Shown piece by piece: positions 53,629 to 62,710 of a stretch of DNA of 64,000 nt. The stretch comes from Neorhodopirellula lusitana. GTDB lineage: Bacteria; Planctomycetota; Planctomycetia; Pirellulales; Pirellulaceae. The stretch lies in assembly GCF_900182915.1 (NCBI RefSeq), contig NZ_FXUG01000001.1:1240001-1304000 (forward strand). Direction: 5' to 3'. Each line of letters begins with the position of its first letter. The first letter of the stretch is position 1. The translations under genes were made by a program, and so were the position numbers. The notes below the pieces were generated by a model, which worked only from the letters and a program-made list of their open reading frames with translations, ran no database searches and was not told where the DNA came from.

Positions 53629-54450
53629 ATGGCTGAACCTTCTGGCGAATCTCACTCAAGCGAATCCGTCGCCACTGCGACCGCCGATCCTCGGAACGGC
53701 GAAAACAAAAATCGTGATTCCGCAGACACGATGATCGAGGCGGTGGGTCTTAGTAAGTTTTACGGCCCCTTCGCCGCTGCACGTGACATCTCCTTTCAGG
53801 TTAAAAAGGGAGAACTGGTCGCGTTCTTGGGCCCCAACGGTGCTGGGAAAAGCACGACCATGAAGATGTTGACGGGCTACATTGCTCCGAGCGAAGGTTT
53901 CGCTCGCATCGCCGGTCACAACATGATGGACGACCGCATCGCCGGCAGTCGTCGTCTGGGGTACCTGCCTGAAAACGGCCCGCTGTACCCGGAGATGACT
54001 CCCCTGGGCATGCTGGAGTTCTTCGCCGAAGCGCGAGGTCTGCCAACGGCGACCAAGAAGAATCAGATCGAAAAAGTGATCGACATCTGCGATCTTTCCA
54101 GCGTCGTTTACAAACCCATCAGTAAGTTGTCCAAGGGGTTCAAGCAACGTGTTGGCATGAGCCAGGCGTTGTTGCACGAGCCTGATGTCTTGATCTTGGA
54201 CGAGCCAACGGCCGGTTTGGATCCCAACCAAATTCGTGGCGTTCGCAAGACAATGCGGAAGCTGAGCGAGACCAAGACCATTCTCTTGTCGACACACATC
54301 TTGCAAGAAGTCGAGGCGATGGCTGACCGCGTCGTGCTGATCAACGAAGGCCGTAAAGTCTACGACGGCGATGTTGATGGGTTGCGAGTAATCGGTAGCG
54401 GCGACCTTGATGAAGCCTTCCACCAGTTGACCGGCCACAAGTTCGATTGA
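53629..54450 (+). CDS. ABC transporter ATP-binding protein, GldA-like
   Basis: ATG at 53629 follows a TTG in frame and is the better start. The 273-residue protein has Walker A GPNGAGKST, the Q-loop, the signature LSKGFKQRVG, Walker B VLILDEPTAGLDPNQ and the switch STHILQEVEAM. The first 35 residues are a polar extension. It is followed after 116 bp by a gene for a fused permease and then a DUF4340 gene. This is the order of the gliding-type (GldAFG-like) ABC system found in many non-gliding bacteria; its substrate is unknown. Confidence 0.92.
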   Translation: MAEPSGESHSSESVATATADPRNGENKNRDSADTMIEAVGLSKFYGPFAAARDISFQVKKGELVAFLGPNGAGKSTTMKMLTGYIAPSEGFARIAGHNMMDDRIAGSRRLGYLPENGPLYPEMTPLGMLEFFAEARGLPTATKKNQIEKVIDICDLSSVVYKPISKLSKGFKQRVGMSQALLHEPDVLILDEPTAGLDPNQIRGVRKTMRKLSETKTILLSTHILQEVEAMADRVVLINEGRKVYDGDVDGLRVIGSGDLDEAFHQLTGHKFD

Positions 54451-54566
54451 TCGGACGATTCCGTTTGACCCGTTCACGGTTCAGGCGATTGGCCTGAGCC
54501 TATTTGTATCGCGGGCCGCTTGCCTGCCCCACGCCACAGCACCCTTTCCCCAATCTCGAATCTCCT

Positions 54567-57434
54567 ATGGCGCTCAATAACGTCTCGATGGCCCTCCTGA
54601 CGGTCCTCGCCTACGACGCTGTTTTCCTGTTGATCCTGCTGGCTTTGGTGTCGCTTCTTGCTGGCACGAAGCGAGCCGCGTTCGCGGTGATGAAACGTAA
54701 CTTCGTGGGCTACTTCAGTAATCCTACTGGGTATGTGTTCCTTTGCATCTTCGTGTTCTTGACGTCGGTGGCGGCCTTTTGGCCGTATGAGTTCTTCAAC
54801 TCCAACCTGGCGACGCTTGACCAGCTGAACTATTGGTTCCCGCTGATCATGCTGGTCTTCATCCCAGCGATCACGATGAGTATCTGGGCCGAGGAAAAGC
54901 GACAGGGAACCGATGAGTTGCTGTTGACGCTTCCCGCCGATGACTTCGACATCGTGATCGGTAAGTACATGTCAGCGGCTGCGATTTTCACGGCATCGTT
55001 GCTCTTCAGTCAGCTCAGCACGTTCACCACGCTGGCGATTTTGACAGAGGGCGCGCTTGACGTTGGGTTGATCTTCACGACCTACTTGGGCTATTGGTTC
55101 GTTGGTTTGACGATGATCGCGATCGGCATGATCGCCTCGTTCTTGACTGGCAACCTGACGGTTGGCTTCATTTTGGGAGCCTTGTTCAATGCACCGCTGG
55201 CCTTCGCCTCGCACGCCGATGCGGTTAGCCCATCGAAGCGATTCGCGGAATGGGTTCAAGGAAGCGGGATCGCTCGCCCATTCGACGATTTTGGTCGTGG
55301 CGTGATGAGTAGTTCGTCGGTGATTTACTTCATCTTGGTAGCTGCCGTCGCGTTGTACGCCTGCATGGTTTTGATCGGGCGTCGGCACTGGACCGGTGGT
55401 AAAGACGGTAACCAGATGGCGTGGCACTATGTCGCCCGTGTGCTGGCTTTGATTGTCTTCACCGTCGGTGCCGTGATGCTGTTCCGCAGCAAGGACGTCT
55501 ATCGCCAAGACATGACCGAAGGCAAAGTCAGCTCGCTTGCTGATGCGACCAAACAACTGATTCGTGATCTCGACGATGACCGTCCGATCGTGATTGATGC
55601 ATTCATCAGTAGTGAAGTGCCTGAACTCTACGCCAAGACGCGTTATGAGCTGGTTAATCTGCTGAAGGAGTTCCGTGCCGAGGCAGCCAAGCGTGATCGC
55701 ACAATCGAGGTCAACTTGTATGACGGGATTGACTTGTTCAGTGAGGACGCCGCATTGGCGGCCGAGCGATTTGGTATCGAGCCTGTCACCCGAATGTTCC
55801 GCGAAAAGGGAGCTCACACTCAAAAGCAACTGATCTTGGGTGCGGCGTTCCGTTCCGGGTTGGAAAAGGTCACTGTGCCGATTTTTGAATACGGGATCCC
55901 AGTCGAGTACGAACTGGTGCGTTCGATCAACACCGTGGCCAGCGGTAGTCGGAAACGCCTGGGCGTGGTCACTACCGATGCTCGCTTGATGGGCGGGATG
56001 GTGATGAGCGGCATGCAAATGCAGCGTGTCGATAAGCACCCGCTGATCGACGAACTGGCGAAACAGTACGAAGTTGAAGAAGTTGATTTGTCGGCTCCTG
56101 TGTCAGCCGATATGTATGATGCTTTGATCGCGGTTCAGCCTTCGTCGTTGGATCCACAAGCTTTTGATCGACTTGTTTCTGCGATCCAGGCTGGTATCCC
56201 AACAGCCATTTTTGAAGACCCTCAGCCCGTTGGTGCTTCTTACATCACCGCAACCGGTTCACCCAAGCAAGCCGCTGGCGGATTCATGGGAATGGGTGGT
56301 GGCGGTCCGCAGCCCAAGGGCGACATCCGCCGACTGTGGGATACCTTGGAACTGAACGTGCCAGGGGCTCCGGCCATGCAAGGCTTGTACACTCCAGAAT
56401 TGGTATGGCAACAACACAATCCTTATCCCAACTTGGAAGCCGCCAATGAACTTTGGTTGTTCATCGATGAGGCTGCCAGTGGAGTTCAGAAGGGCGAATC
56501 GCTGAGTGATGAGAGCGAGATTACCTCGGGCCTACGCCAAGTGCTCGCGATTCTTGCCGGTGGCGTTTATGCCAAGAAAGATGGCAAACTGACTCACACG
56601 CCGCTGTTGCAAACCGGGCCGAAGTCCGGCTTGTTGGAAGCTCGCAAGGTGGCTGACATCATGAGCGGTGGAAGCTCGCTTGCTCGTGAAATCCAAGGCA
56701 TTAACCCTCGTGTTCCCATCGCGATGGCAATCGAAGACACCAGTTCGGCCGACAGTGAAGATGCGGATGCGAAAGCTGGGATCAAGGTGGTCTACGTCGC
56801 TGACACGGACATTATCTTGCCCGAGTTCTTGTTGATCCGAGCCGATCCTGACCAAGTCGCTGAAATGCGATTCCAATTCCAAAACGTTACCTTTGCGTTG
56901 AACTCGATCGATTGGTTGACGGGCGACAGCAGCTTCATCGAGGTGCGAAATCACGAACCCATCTTCGCTAGCCTGAAGATGATCGACTCGACCAAGGAAG
57001 AGGCTGCCAGCGAAGTTCGTTTCCAAAGTCGTGAGTTTCAAACCCAGTTCGATGAAACGATCCGAGAGGCTCAAGAGAAAATTGACACCGAGCTTCAATC
57101 GTTGCGTGAGGAAGTGGAGCAACTTCGCGAAGACCAGGCTGATGGCGAAGTGCCACAAAGCGTTCTTCAAGAAAAGTTGACGGCCTTCCAGATCAAGCAA
57201 GAAAACCAGCAGCGGGTGCTTGCGGTTCGCCGCCAGAAAATGGAGCGTGAACGTGACCAGAAAATTGCCGACGTTCGCCGCAAGGCAGACCAGAAAGTGA
57301 CAGCGATCCAAAACCAAGTGAAGACGCTCGCCGTCGGCCTGCCCTGCATCCCACCACTGTTGGTGGGCGTGGCCGTGTTCGCACTGCGACGTCTGCGTGA
57401 GCGTGAAAACATCAGCAAGAGCCGACTGAAGTAG
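54567..57434 (+). CDS. fused GldF-GldG-like ABC permease with auxiliary domain
   Basis: ATG at 54567 (MALNNVSMALLTVLAY) is preferred over 54504. The 955-residue protein first has ABC-2 type membrane segments (six or more helices in residues 10-310, for example GYVFLCIFVFLTSVAAFWPY), like GldF. It then continues without a break into a GldG-type ABC_transp_aux periplasmic domain (VSSLADATKQLIRDLDDDRP onward). A coiled coil follows at about 820-915 (EAQEKIDTELQSLREEVEQL), and a final membrane helix (GLPCIPPLLVGVAVFALRRL). In Flavobacterium these are two proteins, so this is a natural fusion. It should form the membrane part with the GldA-like ATPase. Confidence 0.88.
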   Translation: MALNNVSMALLTVLAYDAVFLLILLALVSLLAGTKRAAFAVMKRNFVGYFSNPTGYVFLCIFVFLTSVAAFWPYEFFNSNLATLDQLNYWFPLIMLVFIPAITMSIWAEEKRQGTDELLLTLPADDFDIVIGKYMSAAAIFTASLLFSQLSTFTTLAILTEGALDVGLIFTTYLGYWFVGLTMIAIGMIASFLTGNLTVGFILGALFNAPLAFASHADAVSPSKRFAEWVQGSGIARPFDDFGRGVMSSSSVIYFILVAAVALYACMVLIGRRHWTGGKDGNQMAWHYVARVLALIVFTVGAVMLFRSKDVYRQDMTEGKVSSLADATKQLIRDLDDDRPIVIDAFISSEVPELYAKTRYELVNLLKEFRAEAAKRDRTIEVNLYDGIDLFSEDAALAAERFGIEPVTRMFREKGAHTQKQLILGAAFRSGLEKVTVPIFEYGIPVEYELVRSINTVASGSRKRLGVVTTDARLMGGMVMSGMQMQRVDKHPLIDELAKQYEVEEVDLSAPVSADMYDALIAVQPSSLDPQAFDRLVSAIQAGIPTAIFEDPQPVGASYITATGSPKQAAGGFMGMGGGGPQPKGDIRRLWDTLELNVPGAPAMQGLYTPELVWQQHNPYPNLEAANELWLFIDEAASGVQKGESLSDESEITSGLRQVLAILAGGVYAKKDGKLTHTPLLQTGPKSGLLEARKVADIMSGGSSLAREIQGINPRVPIAMAIEDTSSADSEDADAKAGIKVVYVADTDIILPEFLLIRADPDQVAEMRFQFQNVTFALNSIDWLTGDSSFIEVRNHEPIFASLKMIDSTKEEAASEVRFQSREFQTQFDETIREAQEKIDTELQSLREEVEQLREDQADGEVPQSVLQEKLTAFQIKQENQQRVLAVRRQKMERERDQKIADVRRKADQKVTAIQNQVKTLAVGLPCIPPLLVGVAVFALRRLRERENISKSRLK

Positions 57435-57514
57435 TTGGCGGTGCGTCGCCGTTGCGGCGTTGTTTAACTGACATTCAACATTGAAAACTGAACACTCAAA
57501 GAGTTGAGACAAAC

Positions 57515-59488
57515 GTGAACGAAGGACAAAAAACCGGACTGTTTTGCGTTGCCGGAGCAGCGATGCTTGCGGTTGGATTGTTTCTTTCTTGGCCAGCGGC
57601 TGAGCGTGAAGAAACTTCGATTTCTGCGGGCAAGAATCTGTTCGAGAAGTTTAAGGATCCATTGGCGGCGACCAGCCTGAAGATGGTGACTTTCGACGAA
57701 GAGCAAGGACAGATTGATACGTTCGAAGTCCGCCGTGATCGCGAAAGCGGTGTGTGGTCAATCCCGTCTCGTAAGGGCTACCCTGCCGACGCGGTGGAAC
57801 AAATGAAGGACGCTGCCAACTCGTTGGTGGGTCTCCAGATTTTGGATGTGCAAACTCGCAACGCGGAAGATCATGAAGCCCTGGGTGTTGTTGAGCCGAA
57901 GCTTGAAGACATCGAAGTCGGCGACGTCGGTGTGGGGCGTTTGGTGACGTTCCGCGACGAGGCACAAAAGGATCTCGCTTCGCTAATCATTGGTAACCCA
58001 GTCAAGGACGAAGAGGGCAAAATCTACGTCCGTAAGCCAGGTCAAGACCCGGTTTACGTGGTCAAGTTGGATGAGTCGGCGCTGTCGACGCGATTTCAGG
58101 ACTGGATCGAAGAAGACCTGCTGAAGCTGAGCAGCATCGATATCAACGAAATGACGATCAAGGATTACGCTGCTTCGATGACTCAGCGTGGGATCTCGTT
58201 GACGCGTAACTACTCGGCAACGATTGCAGCGGAAGGCTCCGATTGGAATTTGGTTGAGTTGTTGGAGTATCAGTCTGACAATCCTTTGGCGGATCCGACC
58301 AAGGTTGAGGTTGCAGCCGATCAAACGCTGAACACCGAAAAACTCAATGACATTAAAAACGCGTTAGACGATTTGAAGATCGTTGACGTCGTCCGCAAGC
58401 CGGATGGCATGAGCGATAACTTGCGGGCTGACAAGGACTTGATTTCCGATAACGAAGCGGTCAGTTCACTTGCGTCGCGTGGGTTCTTCCCAGTTTCGGC
58501 TGGAACGACTGGTGAGTTCGAGGTTCTTTCAGCGAACGGCGAGCTGAATGTGTCGGTCAATGACGGTGTTGAATACGTCTTGCGATTTGGAAACGTTTCA
58601 GGGCTCAGCGAAGCGGATGGAGCCGATGACGAAGCGGAAGCGGCAACAGGTGTCAACCGATACCTGTTGGTGACGACGCGCGTGGATGAAGAGCAGTTCC
58701 CGGCACCGGAGTTGAAGCCGGTTCCGCAAACGATTGAAGAGCTTGCAGCGATGTTGGGCGTCAGTGCAACAAACGAAACCGAAGAGCCAGCTGCTGAATC
58801 GAGTGAGGCTGGTGCCGATATGAAGGAAGCTGGATCGGAAGCTGAAGCCACTGAGTCGGAGTCCGAAGCGACTGAAGATCAAGCGGAGATGAAGCAGGAA
58901 GAGGCAACGGATGCGGAAGGTACCGATTCCGAAGCGACGGAATCGCCCGAGCCAGAAGCCGCCGAGCCTGAAACCGCTGAGCAAGATGAGCCCAAGGCGA
59001 CCGAGGAAACTGACGCTTCAACGGCTGAGGAAGCTGTTGAGAAGGCTTCGGCTGAAGCCGACGTTAGCGGGAGTGGCGAAGCGACTGGTGAAGGCCAAGG
59101 CTTTGCGGACGAAGAAGAAGGTGAAGAGTCCGCCGAAGGTGAAGAATCCGAAGATGAAGAGCCCACCGATGTGGATGAAGATTCGGATGAGATCGCATTT
59201 GCTGACCTTGGTGAGGATGAGAAACAGGAGCGTCTTGAAGCCGAGCAAGAGAAGATTCTGAAAGAGAACACTCGAATGTTGGACGAACGCAAAGATCGTT
59301 TGAACGACGCGAAACGTCGAGTTCGTGAACTGAATGCTCGCTTTGCCGATTGGTATTACGTGATCCCAGAAGACACCTACCGTGAACTTCGGATCCAACG
59401 CGACGAACTGTTGACGACTTCCGAGCCCGCACCGGCCGGTCCTAACGGGCAAGGCATCCAGCTCGATGGTTTGAGCGCCCCTCAATAG
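57515..59488 (+). CDS. DUF4340 protein with long acidic Glu/Ala-rich linker
   Basis: Starts with GTG at 57515; 657 residues. One N-terminal membrane helix (TGLFCVAGAAMLAVGLFLSW) is followed by DUF4340-type beta-rich repeats: FEVRRDRESGVWSIPSRKGY, then a second copy-like region around 240-375. From about 425 to 565 comes a low-complexity acidic stretch (EATESESEATEDQAEMKQEE and similar). The end is a short coiled coil (RLEAEQEKILKENTRMLDER). DUF4340 proteins usually accompany GldG-like permeases, as here. It is probably a periplasmic accessory anchored in the inner membrane. Confidence 0.85.
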   Translation: MNEGQKTGLFCVAGAAMLAVGLFLSWPAAEREETSISAGKNLFEKFKDPLAATSLKMVTFDEEQGQIDTFEVRRDRESGVWSIPSRKGYPADAVEQMKDAANSLVGLQILDVQTRNAEDHEALGVVEPKLEDIEVGDVGVGRLVTFRDEAQKDLASLIIGNPVKDEEGKIYVRKPGQDPVYVVKLDESALSTRFQDWIEEDLLKLSSIDINEMTIKDYAASMTQRGISLTRNYSATIAAEGSDWNLVELLEYQSDNPLADPTKVEVAADQTLNTEKLNDIKNALDDLKIVDVVRKPDGMSDNLRADKDLISDNEAVSSLASRGFFPVSAGTTGEFEVLSANGELNVSVNDGVEYVLRFGNVSGLSEADGADDEAEAATGVNRYLLVTTRVDEEQFPAPELKPVPQTIEELAAMLGVSATNETEEPAAESSEAGADMKEAGSEAEATESESEATEDQAEMKQEEATDAEGTDSEATESPEPEAAEPETAEQDEPKATEETDASTAEEAVEKASAEADVSGSGEATGEGQGFADEEEGEESAEGEESEDEEPTDVDEDSDEIAFADLGEDEKQERLEAEQEKILKENTRMLDERKDRLNDAKRRVRELNARFADWYYVIPEDTYRELRIQRDELLTTSEPAPAGPNGQGIQLDGLSAPQ

Positions 59489-59674
59489 TCTCGCCACTTC
59501 TTGAAAGTGTCAGTGCTTTTTCGCGTCGAGTACGCGATTAAGCAGGGGGGACACTAGCGACGAAGCAATGTAATCGTTGTACTCTGTTCTTCATCTCGAT
59601 GGAGACGGTTTAAAAATCGCCTCGATCACCAGTCAGGGAGCGTTCAACGCTTCCTTCACTTCGAGGTTTGAAGA

Positions 59675-61477
59675 ATGGAACTGAACTGGATCGATCAGGC
59701 GTTTATCGTCGGTTTCTTTTTGTTGGCACTGGCGATTGGGCTGTATGCGGCTCGGCAGGCTGGTGAGAACTCGGCTTCGTTCTTTCTTTCCGGGCGACAC
59801 ATGCCCTGGTGGTTGCTCGGGATGTCGATGGTCGCGACGACCTTCTCCACGGACACACCCAACCTTGTTACCGACATCGTGCGGAAGAATGGTGTAGCAG
59901 GAAACTGGGTTTGGTGGGCATTCCTGTTGACGGGGATGTTGACCGTTTTCTTGTACGCCAAGCTATGGCGACGTTCGGGCGTGCTGACGGATATCGAGTT
60001 CTATGAGCTCAGGTATAGCGGCAAGACTGCAGCGTTCTTGCGTGGCTTCCGTGCGTTGTACCTGGGCGTGTTTTTCAACATCATGATCATGGCCACGGTG
60101 TCGTTGGCGGCGATCAAGATTGGCGGCATCATGTTGGGGCTGCAGCCGTGGGAGTCGATCGTTTATGCGTCGGCGGTCACGGTTTGTTTTTCAACATTGG
60201 GCGGCCTGACTGGGGTGCTGTTAACCGACTTCTTCTTGTTCTTTATCGCATTGATCGGTGCGGCCGCGGCGGCGTACTTCGCGGTCCAGCATCCGGACAT
60301 TGGAAGCTTGTCGACGCTGTTTTCTCATCCAAACGTTGTGGACAAGCTATCGTTGTTGCCGCAGTTGCAATACGCGGCGGATGGCAGCGTGACCTCGGAC
60401 AGCATGAACCTGTTGATTTCGGTATTGATCATGCCCATCGCGGTGCAGTGGTGGAGCGTTTGGTATCCGGGCGCGGAACCGGGCGGGGGCGGGTATCTGG
60501 CGCAGCGGATGTTGGCGGCTAAGAATGAGCGTCATGCGACCGGTGCGGTGCTGTTTTTCAATGCGGCTCACTACGCGTTGCGGCCTTGGCCATGGATCCT
60601 TGTCGCCCTTTGTTCGATGATCGTGTTCCCCGACCTGGAAAGTTTGCAAAGGGAATTTCCAGGCGTTGACGCTAGCATCATCAACGATGACCTCGCCTAT
60701 CCAGCGATGTTGAAAGAAGTGTTACCCCATGGCTGGCTCGGGCTCGTTTTGGCCTCGTTGGCCGCCGCTTACATGTCAACGATTTCGACGCACCTGAACT
60801 GGGGTTCGTCTTATGTGGTCAATGATTTTTACAAACGGTTCGTCAAACCGGACGCGTCCGAAAAGCAGCTCGTTTTTGTCGGACGAGTTTCGACGGTGAT
60901 GATGATGGTGTTGGCCGGTTTGTTGGCGTTGCAGCTAAGCAACGCACTGCAGGCTTTTCAAATTTTATTGCAGATTGGCGCAGGAACTGGGCTGATCTTC
61001 ATCTTGCGTTGGTTCTGGTGGCGGATCAACGCGATCAGCGAATTGGTCGCGATGGCGGTCTCGTTCGTGGTGGCGATTTCGTTCCAGTTGGGCCAATTTG
61101 GGTTGGAGTCATGGCAGGAATTGCTGATTGGCGTCGCAGTCACGACGGTGGCTTGGGTGGCGACGACCTTCGTGACTCAGCCGACCGATGTGGAGGTGTT
61201 GAAGTCTTTCTGTTTGAAGATCAATCCCGGTGGTCCCGGTTGGCGACCTGTTTACGATCGGCTGGCGGCGGAAAATCTAGTGCCAGCGGATGAACCGGTG
61301 CATCTCCCCACGGCGATCTTGTGCATGGTGTTGGGGACCGCAGCGGTTTACGGAACGTTGTTCGCGTCGGGGCTTTGGATGTACGGGCAAACGACCAACG
61401 CGGTCATCCTGACTTGCGTGGCGGTTGTTTCGACCGGGATCCTTATCCGATTATGGACCCGCAAGAACGGGATCTAG
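59675..61477 (+). CDS. sodium:solute symporter (SSS family)
   Basis: A 600-residue membrane protein with about 13-14 helices. The start region is NWIDQAFIVGFFLLALAIGL, the family signature around residues 30-60 is SASFFLSGRHMPWWLLGMSM, and STDTPNLVTDIVRKNGVAGN marks the sodium-site helix. TM8 carries AAAYMSTISTHLNWGSSYVV, another Na+-site region. It imports a small solute with sodium. The AraC gene and the rhamnose isomerase gene next to it suggest L-rhamnose or a similar sugar, but the substrate is inferred from position only. Confidence 0.9.
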   Translation: MELNWIDQAFIVGFFLLALAIGLYAARQAGENSASFFLSGRHMPWWLLGMSMVATTFSTDTPNLVTDIVRKNGVAGNWVWWAFLLTGMLTVFLYAKLWRRSGVLTDIEFYELRYSGKTAAFLRGFRALYLGVFFNIMIMATVSLAAIKIGGIMLGLQPWESIVYASAVTVCFSTLGGLTGVLLTDFFLFFIALIGAAAAAYFAVQHPDIGSLSTLFSHPNVVDKLSLLPQLQYAADGSVTSDSMNLLISVLIMPIAVQWWSVWYPGAEPGGGGYLAQRMLAAKNERHATGAVLFFNAAHYALRPWPWILVALCSMIVFPDLESLQREFPGVDASIINDDLAYPAMLKEVLPHGWLGLVLASLAAAYMSTISTHLNWGSSYVVNDFYKRFVKPDASEKQLVFVGRVSTVMMMVLAGLLALQLSNALQAFQILLQIGAGTGLIFILRWFWWRINAISELVAMAVSFVVAISFQLGQFGLESWQELLIGVAVTTVAWVATTFVTQPTDVEVLKSFCLKINPGGPGWRPVYDRLAAENLVPADEPVHLPTAILCMVLGTAAVYGTLFASGLWMYGQTTNAVILTCVAVVSTGILIRLWTRKNGI

Positions 61478-61493
61478 GCCTTTTCGTTCTCGG

Positions 61494-62369
61494 TTATCCG
61501 TGTGGGTTACTCTTGCGGTTTCGATATTCCCGCGGGGATGCATCGTTGAGTAGCCGAAATTGTCGGCTGAAATAGTTGCTGTCGCTGAATCCGACTGCCA
61601 TGGCGATGCTGGTGATGCTTTGGTCGGTTTGTTGCAACAGCTGGCAAGCATGTTGGATTCGTCGCCGGATCAAGTACTTGATTGGCGGAATCCCCATCGC
61701 CAATTCAAAAGTGCGAATGAAGCTGCGGCGAGACATACCCGAGATCTCAATTAGCTCGTCTAGTGTGATCGGATCGGTGTGATGGCTTTCGATGTGGGCG
61801 ATTGCCTCGGCGATCCGTAGCAGTGACTTGCTTTGTGGGTTGCGTGATCGGCTGTAGCATCGCGACAAAAAGGTGGCTAACTGAAGGAGCGTGGTCGTCG
61901 CCATCACGCCGAAGCCGGGGCCGCGTTCGTCGAGTTCCTTGCCCAGTTGGTCGACCAAGCGAATGGCGTCGGCAAGTTCGGCGGGGGACAGTTGCAATCG
62001 GCTGCTAAACATGTGGCGTTTCCGCCACGCCGGTTCCAGCGTGAACAGGGTGTGGTAGCCCGGCAGCGATAACAAGTCGCTGAATGACATGGGAAGTTCG
62101 CTGGCGTCATAAAGCACGTTGATCAGACGCAGGCAGTCCATGTTCAAGTAATCGTGTGGGCGGTCGCCGCCAATGACAAAGGTGTCCCCAGCGGTTAGCT
62201 CATACGTGTCCTCGCCGGTGATGTGAACTCCCTTGCCGCCGGTGATGATGACGATCTCGGAGAACTCGTGAGAATGCAGGCCGAAGGGTTCTTGGGGGTC
62301 TCGCCGTTCGACAACGATCGGGAAGCCATCGGGGTGGAACCAGTCCTTCTTCCTGAGCTTGCGAATCAA
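61494..62369 (-). CDS. AraC-family regulator, probable rhamnose response
   Basis: A 291-residue regulator with an N-terminal cupin-type sensing domain ([36 protein letters not shown]). The C-terminal double helix-turn-helix lies at about residues 185-285 ([20 protein letters not shown] and [20 protein letters not shown]). It resembles RhaS/RhaR in layout. Convergent with the symporter gene and divergent from the rhamnose isomerase gene, it most likely activates rhaA in response to L-rhamnose. Confidence 0.9.
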   Translation of the reverse strand: MIRKLRKKDWFHPDGFPIVVERRDPQEPFGLHSHEFSEIVIITGGKGVHITGEDTYELTAGDTFVIGGDRPHDYLNMDCLRLINVLYDASELPMSFSDLLSLPGYHTLFTLEPAWRKRHMFSSRLQLSPAELADAIRLVDQLGKELDERGPGFGVMATTTLLQLATFLSRCYSRSRNPQSKSLLRIAEAIAHIESHHTDPITLDELIEISGMSRRSFIRTFELAMGIPPIKYLIRRRIQHACQLLQQTDQSITSIAMAVGFSDSNYFSRQFRLLNDASPREYRNRKSNPHG

Positions 62370-62426
62370 GTGATTGTGCTGGTGAGGGGAGTGGTTTGGT
62401 GAGGTGAGTTTTCGGCTTTTGACATG

Positions 62427-62515
62427 CAGGCTTCTGGGTTGCCGCCGTCGGGGGTGTTGGCTTCTGGGGTGCCGGCTATCGGGTTGTTGGCTTCTGAGGG
62501 GCCTGCTTTCGGGGA
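62427..62515 (+). repeat. three imperfect ~30-bp units upstream of rhaA
   Basis: GGCTTCTGGG...CGGGG units of about 29-31 bp are repeated three times with changes, in the 340-bp space between the divergent AraC and rhaA genes. No gene is seen in this space; the array may overlap the control region. Confidence 0.65.
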
Positions 62516-62710
62516 TTCACGTCAAATTTCGAGCCTCTGGGGGGCGAAGAGCGGGCATTTGCTCGTTAAATCCACCTTGTGGCAATATTGTGCTATTGGG
62601 TGACACGATCGTCAAGGTTTTGTTCTAGCCGGGGGGCTAGTATTGGGGCTCTTTGGAGTCCTTGAGGGTCTTCTAGGTCAGATTCAGTCCCCTTCAAACG
62701 AACTTGCGTG

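Noticed and set aside
54972-57512. Two minus-strand frames of 355 and 326 codons opposite the permease fusion gene
   Set aside because: His/Gln-rich translations typical of antisense shadow; the plus-strand gene has membrane helices and domain signatures.
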